DNA from: a virus
IMG/VR virus record: IMGVR_UViG_3300007770_001284
Span: 1 to 64,000 of that record
Length of the DNA stretch: 64,000 nt
Reading direction: 5' to 3' (one strand)
The translations under genes were made by a program, and so were the position numbers. Positions 21,019 to 28,580 of the stretch are shown one piece after another. How positions within the stretch are numbered: position 1 is the stretch's first letter; each line of letters begins with the position of its first letter. The notes beneath the pieces were generated by a model that worked only from the letters and a program-made list of their open reading frames with translations, searched no databases and was not told where the DNA came from.

Positions 21019-21354
21019 ATGAAAATAACAAAAAGACACCTTAGAAAGATTATTAAAGAAGCCATTAATGAGGCCCGTGAACCGATGACTCCGGATTATG
21101 TTTTTAATGCATTGACGAAGGGAAAAAGCGCTCGCACAGGGACGCCGTTCATCGATACAGCTATGGACGGACTCGCGACCGGTGATGGTCGCATAGTCGC
21201 CAATGCTATTATGGACGCGCTATGGGTTGATGATCCTCCCGTGGGTGCAGATAAAGAATTAGAAGGTCTCGTGCTTGACCTACCTCCCGACGCTGACGAA
21301 TACGATCTAGCTGCCGTCGCAGCAGAGTGGGGAACCCGGCACTTCAGAGGCTAA
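21019..21354 (+). CDS. tagged small protein
   Basis: 111 residues. ATG 21019 gives the tag MKITKRHLRKIIKEA (Ile12, Glu14) and follows GAGGG; a TTG at 20908 is in frame but would bury the tag. The payload is acidic and mostly helical (LDLPPDADEYDLAAVAAEW). First gene of the tagged cluster at 21.0-29.3 kb. No family recognised. Confidence 0.82.
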   Translation: MKITKRHLRKIIKEAINEAREPMTPDYVFNALTKGKSARTGTPFIDTAMDGLATGDGRIVANAIMDALWVDDPPVGADKELEGLVLDLPPDADEYDLAAVAAEWGTRHFRG

Positions 21355-21379
21355 AGACTTTATTTAGGAGAATAATGTT

Positions 21380-21790
21380 ATGTTAGAACTATTACAAGCG
21401 TGCTGGAATTTAGTAGCAGGACTTGTTGCGTCTCTTTGGGGACTAGTGGTTACGGTATCGGTTTTAGTTGGTGATGTTTTGCTACATCTTCATACCGACG
21501 CTCCTCGTCTTGAGGGGTTGGTGGTTGGTGTCACGCTAGCGTGGTTGCTTCTTCGCCGAGATCGTCATCCGGTATTACGCGTCTTAAGTGCACCTTTGAA
21601 ATTGGTGCTCGATGTTTTAGACCTCGCCTGGGATCAGGTTGTAGAAGTAGCAAGTGATGGTTGGAATATCATTAACGGTTCCATTCGAGGAGCGGTAGGT
21701 TGGTGTTGGGGTAAGATTTCCAGCACTGGCTCATGGGTAATGAATAGATTACGTGCGCTCAAAGCACGATTAGAAAAAGCTGGAGAATAA
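21380..21790 (+). CDS. membrane-associated protein, 136 residues
   Basis: ATG 21380 after TTAGGAGAATAATG. Two or three hydrophobic segments (LVAGLVASLWGLVVTVSVLVGDVLL; LVVGVTLAWLLL; LVLDVLDLAW) are followed by an amphipathic, basic C-terminus. Many Trp. No tag, although it sits inside the tagged cluster. It may be a membrane-active or virion protein; unknown. Confidence 0.72.
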   Translation: MLELLQACWNLVAGLVASLWGLVVTVSVLVGDVLLHLHTDAPRLEGLVVGVTLAWLLLRRDRHPVLRVLSAPLKLVLDVLDLAWDQVVEVASDGWNIINGSIRGAVGWCWGKISSTGSWVMNRLRALKARLEKAGE

Positions 21791-21791
21791 A

Positions 21792-22205
21792 ATGAAGATG
21801 TCCAAAAGACAATTAAGAAAAATTATTAGAGAAGTAGCTGCAGAGTCTGAACACGGTGACTTTTCAAAGAATTCCATAATCCGAGCCGCCCGGCCGGAGA
21901 TCAGCGGTTTCAGTCCTGACGGCAGCTCTGGCAGTTCTGGTTATCCTGGCCCTGCCGATTGGAAGTTGTATCCACCAGAAACCATGGACGAAGCTGAAGG
22001 CTGGATCGCCGCTGCTATAGAGATGAACGATGGGTTGATGAAGGCTGAAGAAGCCCTTGAGAAAGGAGAGTTCTACGAGGCGCGAGATGCTTTTGTTAAA
22101 TATGTCTATCCTGTGCAGATAAAATTTGAAGAGCACGGTGCCGCAGATACCGAAGGTAGAAGGGTAGCTGCTTCGTGGCTGGAAGATAAAGGATTTAGAT
22201 GGTAA
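21792..22205 (+). CDS. tagged protein (paralogue of 203-604)
   Basis: 137 residues. Tag MKMSKRQLRKIIREV (Ile12, Glu14). The rest pairs with the protein at 203: GYPGPADW, PPET, the helix with IEMNDG, YPVQIKFEEHGAADTEGR and the final W. About 110 residues of shared domain make this the clearest duplicated payload of the tag family. Confidence 0.9.
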   Translation: MKMSKRQLRKIIREVAAESEHGDFSKNSIIRAARPEISGFSPDGSSGSSGYPGPADWKLYPPETMDEAEGWIAAAIEMNDGLMKAEEALEKGEFYEARDAFVKYVYPVQIKFEEHGAADTEGRRVAASWLEDKGFRW

Positions 22206-22206
22206 A

Positions 22207-22665
22207 ATGAAAATTACAAAGAGACAGCTCAAAAGAATTATTAGAGAAGAAAAACGAAAAATGATGGATGAGTGTCCTGGTGATATGGACATGGGTCACT
22301 CCGCTGACGTCGTTGAAATTAGTCCAGAACCCGTTGAGTCTGATTCTGGGTTGATGGCAGAGACAACCTCTGCTGACGGTGAGCTAGTTGTTGAAATGGA
22401 ACTAGCAAGTAGGGCCCTCGAACAAGTTGTTGAGTCAGTCCAGAATGCTGCTCATCTATGCCCGGATTGTACCGGTCCAGTAGCTGCTCAAGCTCAGATA
22501 ATGGAAGCAATGGTCGCACAGGCCGAAGCCCTCCAGGAGATGCTGGAGGCACAAGCTGGTCTTGTTGCAGAATCTGTTGAACTTGACTTTACAGGCGATG
22601 TCGGTGAGCTTCCTGGTGAAGATGCCTTCGCTATAGGTTACACAGCCGGCTCTCAAGGGTTATAA
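22207..22665 (+). CDS. tagged acidic helical protein
   Basis: 152 residues, one base after the previous stop (GGTAAAATGA). Tag MKITKRQLKRIIREE. The payload is acidic and Ala/Met-rich with long helices (EMELASRALEQVVESVQ, QAQIMEAMVAQAEALQEMLEAQAGL) and two Cys (CPDC). It ends ELPGEDAFAIGYTAG. The strong charge contrast between basic tag and acidic body fits a detachable sorting peptide. Confidence 0.82.
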   Translation: MKITKRQLKRIIREEKRKMMDECPGDMDMGHSADVVEISPEPVESDSGLMAETTSADGELVVEMELASRALEQVVESVQNAAHLCPDCTGPVAAQAQIMEAMVAQAEALQEMLEAQAGLVAESVELDFTGDVGELPGEDAFAIGYTAGSQGL

Positions 22666-22670
22666 TACAA

Positions 22671-23204
22671 ATGAAGGTTACACGACAGCGCCTCAGACAG
22701 ATCATCAAGGAAGAGCTTGGTTCAATCGTAACGGGTAGGGAAAAAGGGATGCAAGTTTCAGAGCACCCACCTGCAGGGACAACAGGTCTGGAGATTGGAG
22801 ATGTCGTGTATCTTACACCTGAGGCATACGGTGATGCTGACCTACATAAGTTTGGTAGCGATTGGCCACCGATAACAGTCACAGAACTTGGCAACGTCGA
22901 AGATCTCCACGGTACAACTGTACCTGCGAAAACAGACCCACCGTCTGACTGGGATTGGGTCGCTGGTGCAACCGGGCCTGGATTTGTTGGAGAGTATGAA
23001 GCTGCTCCAGGTCTTGGGAACCACGAAGATCTTGTTTTTCCGATGCATGCTATCGATTGGGAATACACAAAACGAGGACCCAAAGAACCGTGGAAGATGC
23101 CTCCGGGACCAGGAATGTACGTCGGCGGATCCGAGCAATGGGATAACGTTACAGAGTCATATTCATTGTTAGACGCGCTAGGGTTAAGGAAGACACCAAA
23201 ATGA
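22671..23204 (+). CDS. tagged protein, 177 residues
   Basis: Tag MKVTRQRLRQIIKEE. The payload (LEIGDVVYLTPEAYGDADL, GSDWPPITVTELGNVEDL, then a Gly/Pro-rich C-terminal half with DWDWVAGATGPGF and KMPPGPGMYVGG) begins like a small beta-barrel (IGDVVYL). It overlaps the large gene at 23201 by four bases. No family recognised. Confidence 0.82.
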   Translation: MKVTRQRLRQIIKEELGSIVTGREKGMQVSEHPPAGTTGLEIGDVVYLTPEAYGDADLHKFGSDWPPITVTELGNVEDLHGTTVPAKTDPPSDWDWVAGATGPGFVGEYEAAPGLGNHEDLVFPMHAIDWEYTKRGPKEPWKMPPGPGMYVGGSEQWDNVTESYSLLDALGLRKTPK

Positions 23205-26032
23205 AAACGCAATTTTACGGTGCGGCGCTTACGCGGCGTCTGCAGGAAGAGCGGGAAACAATATTATTTGAATTAGCTAAGGAGAAGAAAAGCTTACGTC
23301 TTTTGTTCGAAGCTTCAGGTAATCCCCAGTTCGATGCGTTAGCTCTTCAATTAGAGCTGATCCAATTAAATGAGTTCATTCTACCTGAAAGTCGCCTTCT
23401 GGTTTCCTGTGGTCTGGATCTAAAGAGTAGAATTGTTGAGGGGACCGTCAGGGAAATTCAAGAATATTATGAGTTAACTGACGAAGAAGCCGAGGTACTA
23501 CGCGAGGGATTTTGGGATGCTGTCCAGTCTGGAATTGGAAACTTTGCGGGTGGCGTTGATAAAGTTTTAAAGAAAGTTAAACTAAAGAAAGAGCCCGCGG
23601 GGTGGGACCAGGCACAAAAGATATTTCAAAAAGTTGCAGAAAAAGAAGGAAACCAAGTAGTCAAAGACCTTGTGAAAGCAATTGACGAGGAAGCCAGAGA
23701 GCTTGAATCAGGTCTCGGTTCTGGAAAGAACGACCTTACTTTTCCGTACAACAAGCATTCAAATGTGTTCCAGTCTGGTGTTAATACAATCGCTTCCGTT
23801 TACGACACCGTTGTCGACGCGACAGACAAAGATGCAGGTGCTGAGGGGTATCTCCCTGTTGAAGTAGCCAACGAGATAATCGAGCAATTGCGGATTATTG
23901 TCAACAAATATATCGCTGATGTTGAACGAGAAAAAGGTGGGATGTACGTTTCTTTCGGAGGAACAGGCGAGGCTATAGCAGACGAAAAAGCATTGCCAGC
24001 TCGAGAAGCCTACACCCGTTACGAAAGATTACTTCAAGAAGCAGAAGAGGGTGAAGCGCAGTTAGACCCAGAAGAGGAATACGAAAAGATTATGCGGGGT
24101 CAAGATTCCCCCACATTTAAGCGTATGTCTTCTATGAAGGCGCCTGTGATTATTGCTGGACTTGGTGTTTCGCTTGCCGCGCTGGGGTGGATGTCACAAA
24201 TGCCCTGGTTCCAGGATCTTATTTTACGGATTCTAGGTCTAGAGAAACCTACAGGCCCAAAGATTGTAGATGAAATCAAGGCCGCACCTCCCTTTCAGTT
24301 TTCGGGTGACTTAAAAAGCGGAGAAGGACTGACACAGTTTTTCGAAAGAGCCGTTGAAGGTGCTCCCGATCTCGGTCCGAATGCATCATCAGATAATTTT
24401 CTTAAAGTTGCTGAAAAGCTCGGCGGGGGTGATCTTGACAAGGGCCTAAAAAATATAGCATCTTTTACAGAGGGTGCAGGTGATCCTGGTGCTGCATACA
24501 CCGCGCTAAAGGGTTTAGCAGATAGTGGCAAGTCAATGCCCATCGGAGAATTCTTCAAACAGGCAACAGAAATGTCTGGCACAGGTGGTACAATTTTTGC
24601 AGTCCACCCTGGTGAGAAGATAGCACAGGGTGTTGCAAAGAAAGTTGTTAAAGAGGTTGTTAAGGGTGGTGTAAAGTCTGCCGGCGGCGGTGGCGCCGCG
24701 GCGGCAGTAGCCACAATGACAGCTGCAGGACCTATTTTAGCCGGTATTGGTCTTGGTGCTGTTGTCGCCGGTGCATCGTTAGCTGCGATCCGACAGCGGG
24801 CCAAGAAAAAATCTCGAATGGGAGTATTGAACGATTTGTTAGCTACGCTGAATTTGGTCGAACCAAAACCGGTGGACCTACCTCCCCAGGAAGATGTAAC
24901 GGTCCAGGTTGTGCTTACCAACCCCGAAGAGGGTGAGGTAGTCGAAGGTCGCAGATACAACAAGTATAGCCTCGTAAATGCCCTGTATGACCCCATGGAC
25001 GAAGCGACGGTGGTGGCCATGGCTGGTCTTGAGGGTGACCCTGACTTAGAGAAGACAGGCGGAAAATTGAGTTTTATGTTACCAAGCGTTGCTTTAACTG
25101 ATCCCGCGCCGAAAGTAGCGGACATCGACGAAATTCCAGATGTCATTAAAGGAATTAATGCTAAGTTACCTGATTTAGATCTGGACGATCCGACGGTAAA
25201 TGTAAAAGTTGTTGACAACAGAAAAGCAAAAAAGACGAAACCAGTTAAGCCTCCCGTTCCAGTTGTTCCTGACAATATTGCAAAGGGAGAGCATGCAGTC
25301 TGCGTATTCACTGTAAAGGATGGTGCAGAGGTATGGAGAATCTTAAAGAAGGTAACGTATAGGAAATATGCTTCTGATGCGAAGAAATCCGGTGATAAGG
25401 ATGCACCAAAGTTTGCTGATCGCTACAAGCGATATGACGATATTCTAGCCAGCCTAAGAGCCGACGGCGTGTTCGTTGATACTCCCGAGCTAGAGAAAGA
25501 GTTAACGCAAATTTCCAGTGGACCTCAGGGAGATCAGTACAAAGCAACCTACACCAGGACCCGAAAGAACAAGAAGACAGGTGAAACCACTCGCAAAAAG
25601 TCAGTGACAGGTGGGTACACAACAGCTGGAGAAGTTGCCTCAATCGGTGATATCAGGAAGAACATTAAGGGTGCAGGAAACAAGCGCCCCCGCGGGGTAG
25701 ACAAGTACACAGTGATTTACCTTGTAGGAAATGATGTACTAAGTGCTGTTGAAAAAGCTGGAATGAGCAAGGACGAGGCAAAGAATATCATCATGGCAGC
25801 CCTGTCAAAATGGTCAAACGACGAAAAGCGTCCTAAGATGAAAGACCTCGGTGTAACAGACGACGCAGTAGCTGGCGTTTTACGGTCGGCTAGCCTTGCA
25901 GAAACCTATCAAATATCTACCGGCCGACAGAGAGTTATGGTGGTAGGTGTGAAACAATTCTCAAAGATCCTAAGAGAAAACCATGCCGCAAATGAATTGG
26001 GAAGGTGGCAAAAGTTAGCAGGGATCAGATGA
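23201..26032 (+). CDS. large putative virion protein, 943 residues
   Basis: No tag at the N-terminus, which is charged and helical (TRRLQEERETILFELAKEKKSLRLL). About residues 312-345 and 475-530 hold hydrophobic or Ala/Gly-rich segments (VIIAGLGVSLAALGW; AAAAVATMTAAGPILAGIGLGAVVAGASLAAI) that could cross a membrane. The end carries a tag-like FSKILREN and NELGRWQKLAGIR. Flanked on both sides by tagged genes and overlapping each by four bases. Size, helical N-terminus and mid-chain hydrophobic parts would suit an ejected or inner-virion protein, but no family is recognised. Confidence 0.85.
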   Translation: MKTQFYGAALTRRLQEERETILFELAKEKKSLRLLFEASGNPQFDALALQLELIQLNEFILPESRLLVSCGLDLKSRIVEGTVREIQEYYELTDEEAEVLREGFWDAVQSGIGNFAGGVDKVLKKVKLKKEPAGWDQAQKIFQKVAEKEGNQVVKDLVKAIDEEARELESGLGSGKNDLTFPYNKHSNVFQSGVNTIASVYDTVVDATDKDAGAEGYLPVEVANEIIEQLRIIVNKYIADVEREKGGMYVSFGGTGEAIADEKALPAREAYTRYERLLQEAEEGEAQLDPEEEYEKIMRGQDSPTFKRMSSMKAPVIIAGLGVSLAALGWMSQMPWFQDLILRILGLEKPTGPKIVDEIKAAPPFQFSGDLKSGEGLTQFFERAVEGAPDLGPNASSDNFLKVAEKLGGGDLDKGLKNIASFTEGAGDPGAAYTALKGLADSGKSMPIGEFFKQATEMSGTGGTIFAVHPGEKIAQGVAKKVVKEVVKGGVKSAGGGGAAAAVATMTAAGPILAGIGLGAVVAGASLAAIRQRAKKKSRMGVLNDLLATLNLVEPKPVDLPPQEDVTVQVVLTNPEEGEVVEGRRYNKYSLVNALYDPMDEATVVAMAGLEGDPDLEKTGGKLSFMLPSVALTDPAPKVADIDEIPDVIKGINAKLPDLDLDDPTVNVKVVDNRKAKKTKPVKPPVPVVPDNIAKGEHAVCVFTVKDGAEVWRILKKVTYRKYASDAKKSGDKDAPKFADRYKRYDDILASLRADGVFVDTPELEKELTQISSGPQGDQYKATYTRTRKNKKTGETTRKKSVTGGYTTAGEVASIGDIRKNIKGAGNKRPRGVDKYTVIYLVGNDVLSAVEKAGMSKDEAKNIIMAALSKWSNDEKRPKMKDLGVTDDAVAGVLRSASLAETYQISTGRQRVMVVGVKQFSKILRENHAANELGRWQKLAGIR

Positions 26033-26361
26033 AAATCACAAGGCGACAGCTAAGAAGAATAATCAAAGAGCAGATGTCAAACCCACAGGTTGGGTTTAAG
26101 CCGCTGGAGTCTTTCCAGATCCCATATCGCAATTATGGGTATGAGGGTCGTAGGATCATTGATCGAGATCGAGCGTGGCTTGAATTTGTTCCAAAGGGTT
26201 CACCACCAAAGACTCAAGAAGACATGTTTAGAACAGTAACACTTTTAGATAGCGATGATCCAGAAATAGGGCTCGCTATGGCAACTGTGCACGCTCCGAA
26301 GTCTGCCGGTCCGGTGGAAAGCTATGACGTTTACAGCGTATACGCTACCACTACAGGATAA
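26029..26361 (+). CDS. tagged small protein
   Basis: 110 residues from ATG 26029 (ATGA overlap); an upstream in-frame ATG at 26005 hides the tag. Tag MKITRRQLRRIIKEQ. The payload looks like a single alpha/beta domain (RIIDRDRAWLEFVPKG, LAMATVHAPKSAG, SYDVYSVYATT). No family recognised. Confidence 0.82.
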   Translation: MKITRRQLRRIIKEQMSNPQVGFKPLESFQIPYRNYGYEGRRIIDRDRAWLEFVPKGSPPKTQEDMFRTVTLLDSDDPEIGLAMATVHAPKSAGPVESYDVYSVYATTTG

Positions 26362-26364
26362 ATA

Positions 26365-26664
26365 ATGAAAATTACTCGCCGCCAGCTTAGAAGAATTATT
26401 AGGGAAGCGATCCACGATCCTGGTGATGATGCGCTTATCGATACCCTTATATTTGGGTGGGAACAGTCGGGCATCGCCGATCCAGATCTCCCCCCCCAGC
26501 GGAAAGGAGACGCAGCTCTGGCATGGGTTTCTAAGAATGAGCCAGATATTGCACGTCAAATTAACGCACTTTCTACTCATAAGCTAAAAGCCTTGTACAG
26601 CGCGGCATTTGACGAAGATGCAGACCGCGGTCATAAAACAAGCGCGATGGACTGGAATAGATAA
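26365..26664 (+). CDS. tagged small protein
   Basis: 99 residues. Tag MKITRRQLRRIIREA. The first 27 bases are identical to those of the next tagged gene at 26664, showing recent copying of the tag itself. Payload helical (IARQINALSTHKLKALYSAAF). Its stop overlaps the next ATG by one base (TAATG). Confidence 0.82.
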   Translation: MKITRRQLRRIIREAIHDPGDDALIDTLIFGWEQSGIADPDLPPQRKGDAALAWVSKNEPDIARQINALSTHKLKALYSAAFDEDADRGHKTSAMDWNR

Positions 26665-27041
26665 TGAAAATTACTCGCCGCCAGCTTAGACAGATAATTC
26701 GAGAGTCTATCTTGGAAGAGAGGAAAGGCGCATCAGCATCTGATATCGCTCGTTTCAAACCACAGCTTATTGAGTGGACAGAGATTCTAATCGATGAATT
26801 GGCTGAGGCGGTACCTACTATGAAAGAGATGAGTGAGAAGGCTCGGACAAATATGGTGCGAAGCCTTGCTGACAAAGTTTCTGTTGAGCTAACTGGCTTG
26901 ACAAGCGGCATGAGTTATTCTTCGCAGAAGCGAATTGAAAAAAGAGCTGAGGATAAAGCTCATCAGAAATGGGACAGAGACCGAAGAGCTCGAGCGTCAA
27001 ATGTACGTTATTATGGTGAGTGGGAAGGATTTTCAGGGTAA
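26664..27041 (+). CDS. tagged small protein
   Basis: 125 residues. Tag MKITRRQLRQIIRES. Payload helical and charged (LIEWTEILIDELAEAVPTMKEMSEKARTNM split by short loops; basic C-terminus DKAHQKWDRDRRARAS). No family recognised. Followed by the GGTAAAATGA junction. Confidence 0.82.
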   Translation: MKITRRQLRQIIRESILEERKGASASDIARFKPQLIEWTEILIDELAEAVPTMKEMSEKARTNMVRSLADKVSVELTGLTSGMSYSSQKRIEKRAEDKAHQKWDRDRRARASNVRYYGEWEGFSG

Positions 27042-27042
27042 A

Positions 27043-27321
27043 ATGAAGATTACAAAAAATCAGATTAGAAGAATTCTCAAAGAAACCATGTACAATTTGT
27101 GGGCAAATTACAGTCCTGAATCGATCAAGGCAGCCGAGGCGGCCTTAAATATTTTAGGCCATGACCCGAACGTTCGCGGTGCAGAAGTTGAAAATGAAAT
27201 TCACAATTATCTAGAGAATACCCTTGGCATGAGCTCATCAAGCGATGAAATTTTTGCTATCGGTGATGAAGCAATGGAAGCAGCAGAAGTGATGCTTGGT
27301 CTTCCGAAGGATACGCTCTAA
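27043..27321 (+). CDS. tagged small protein
   Basis: 92 residues from ATG 27043; the frame is open from 26935 but that part overlaps the previous gene. Tag MKITKNQIRRILKET, the only copy with Leu at 12, still fitting (I/L)-x-E. Payload acidic and helical (SIKAAEAALNIL, EVENEIHNYLENTLGM). One-base overlap with the next gene. Confidence 0.82.
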   Translation: MKITKNQIRRILKETMYNLWANYSPESIKAAEAALNILGHDPNVRGAEVENEIHNYLENTLGMSSSSDEIFAIGDEAMEAAEVMLGLPKDTL

Positions 27322-27617
27322 TGAAAATTACCACTAGACAGCTTAGAAGTCTCATCCGCGAAGTTCTTATTAAAGAACAAGTTGTCGGCTATACAGCTCC
27401 AGAAGAAAAAGGGGATGATGACGATGGTGGTGGATACTTAGATGTGGGTGATATGGGAGTTGACATCTCTCAATCGTCTGAGGAAGGAACGCAAGCATCA
27501 GGACAAGCAGTGAAGAGTCTAACGCAGCAGCGACAACAAGATCTAGATACTGGTGATGTCGAGGCAGCCGAATCAGATGAACAACAACTGTCAGCAGCTC
27601 AAAAGATGAGAGGATAA
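27321..27617 (+). CDS. tagged small acidic protein
   Basis: 98 residues. Tag MKITTRQLRSLIREV. Payload low-complexity, Asp/Gly and Gln/Ser rich (EKGDDDDGGGYLDVGDMG; LTQQRQQDLDTGDVEAAES), probably disordered. No family recognised. Confidence 0.8.
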   Translation: MKITTRQLRSLIREVLIKEQVVGYTAPEEKGDDDDGGGYLDVGDMGVDISQSSEEGTQASGQAVKSLTQQRQQDLDTGDVEAAESDEQQLSAAQKMRG

Positions 27618-27618
27618 A

Positions 27619-28242
27619 ATGAAAGTTACAAAAAGACAACTATTAAAGATTATACGCGAAGAGGCCGAAGCGTCAGACGAAGCCGGCTCGGTAACTGTCA
27701 CCACTGAAACTGATGAAGTTGATGAAAATGACGAACAAATGAAGCACGATGATGATGGGGATGTCACGGAATCTTTTCGTAGAGAGCTGCGACGTATCGT
27801 AAGAAAAGAATATCGACGAGGAATCCGTGAGGGCCGGACCGGGCACGCTGTGGGGACTGGCTTTGCAGGATGGAGACCGTCGAGTCGTCCCAATTTTGCA
27901 ACATCATATTCCAGCGAAGCAAAATACGCGGATTCGAGATATCAGACTCATCCCAAGTATAAAACAGGTGAGCTGGATACGCTGGCTGAGGTACAGGGGT
28001 GGACTTCCGAATATACGTTGGAGAGTAACGAGAGTGGTGCTTTGAGAACAAAGGCTCGTATCGATCACGGCTCTGTTGTTGTAGAGTTCGGACATTCAAT
28101 GACTTTAAGACTAGACGCTGACGATACTTTTGCGCTATCTAAATTACTACAGGACGCCGCGAGCAGACTCGCCATCGACGAACGAGAATACATCACATTA
28201 CGTGATCCGCAAGCAGGCGGTCTCACAGAGGAAGACTACTAG
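27619..28242 (+). CDS. tagged protein with internal tag-like segment
   Basis: 207 residues. Tag MKVTKRQLLKIIREE, an acidic spacer (TDEVDENDEQMKHDDDGD), then at 54-64 RRELRRIVRKE, which resembles the tag again, followed by the body. The C-terminal 110 residues form a beta-rich domain (SGALRTKARIDHGSVVVEFGHSMTLRLD) ending in a helix (LSKLLQDAASRLAIDE). If the internal segment is also cut, an N-terminal propeptide of about 64 residues would be removed. Confidence 0.83.
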   Translation: MKVTKRQLLKIIREEAEASDEAGSVTVTTETDEVDENDEQMKHDDDGDVTESFRRELRRIVRKEYRRGIREGRTGHAVGTGFAGWRPSSRPNFATSYSSEAKYADSRYQTHPKYKTGELDTLAEVQGWTSEYTLESNESGALRTKARIDHGSVVVEFGHSMTLRLDADDTFALSKLLQDAASRLAIDEREYITLRDPQAGGLTEEDY

Positions 28243-28245
28243 AGC

Positions 28246-28386
28246 ATGGCGAACCCACTTAAAAAAATCCGTGACTGGATGGAATGGAGGGGTCTTACAC
28301 CCAAAGATGCCCTTGGTGCCTTAGTTCCAATGGCTTTCCTGGTTGGAATAACGCTATTGTTTTTATGGGGAGCGTGGCAGGCATGA
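28246..28386 (+). CDS. small single-span membrane protein, 46 residues
   Basis: ATG 28246 to TGA 28384-28386. Basic, amphipathic N-terminus (NPLKKIRDWMEWRGLTPKDA) then one membrane segment (LVPMAFLVGITLLFLWGAW). It overlaps the following lipoprotein-like gene by four bases. Such a pair could be lysis-related or a virion membrane component; not decidable here. Confidence 0.65.
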   Translation: MANPLKKIRDWMEWRGLTPKDALGALVPMAFLVGITLLFLWGAWQA

Positions 28387-28580
28387 ACCATACGGCACCA
28401 TTGGTGGGAATTCTTTTGATGGCTGGTTGCCCAAAGAAAATCGAAGAAGAAAAACCGGTGCATATTTGGCCTACTGACCCGATTAGACTAGAGCTGCCAG
28501 AAGAAGATTATGATCTAGAAGATTTACCAGAAGCTGGAGAAGATACCGGCGCTAAGGAAGAAAGCAATGAAATTCACTAA
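28383..28580 (+). CDS. putative small acidic lipoprotein
   Basis: 65 residues from ATG 28383 (ATGA overlap). The N-terminus MNHTAPLVGILLMAGCPKK has a lipobox (LMAGC, Cys16) but the signal lacks the usual basic start. The mature part is acidic (EEDYDLEDLPEAGEDTG). It overlaps the next tagged gene by 14 bases. An outer-membrane spanin-like role is possible from size alone. Confidence 0.55.
   Translation: MNHTAPLVGILLMAGCPKKIEEEKPVHIWPTDPIRLELPEEDYDLEDLPEAGEDTGAKEESNEIH

Noticed and set aside
24295-25311. Minus-strand open frame of 338 codons
   Set aside because: Ser/Thr/Pro-rich shadow of the 943-residue gene, without start signals.
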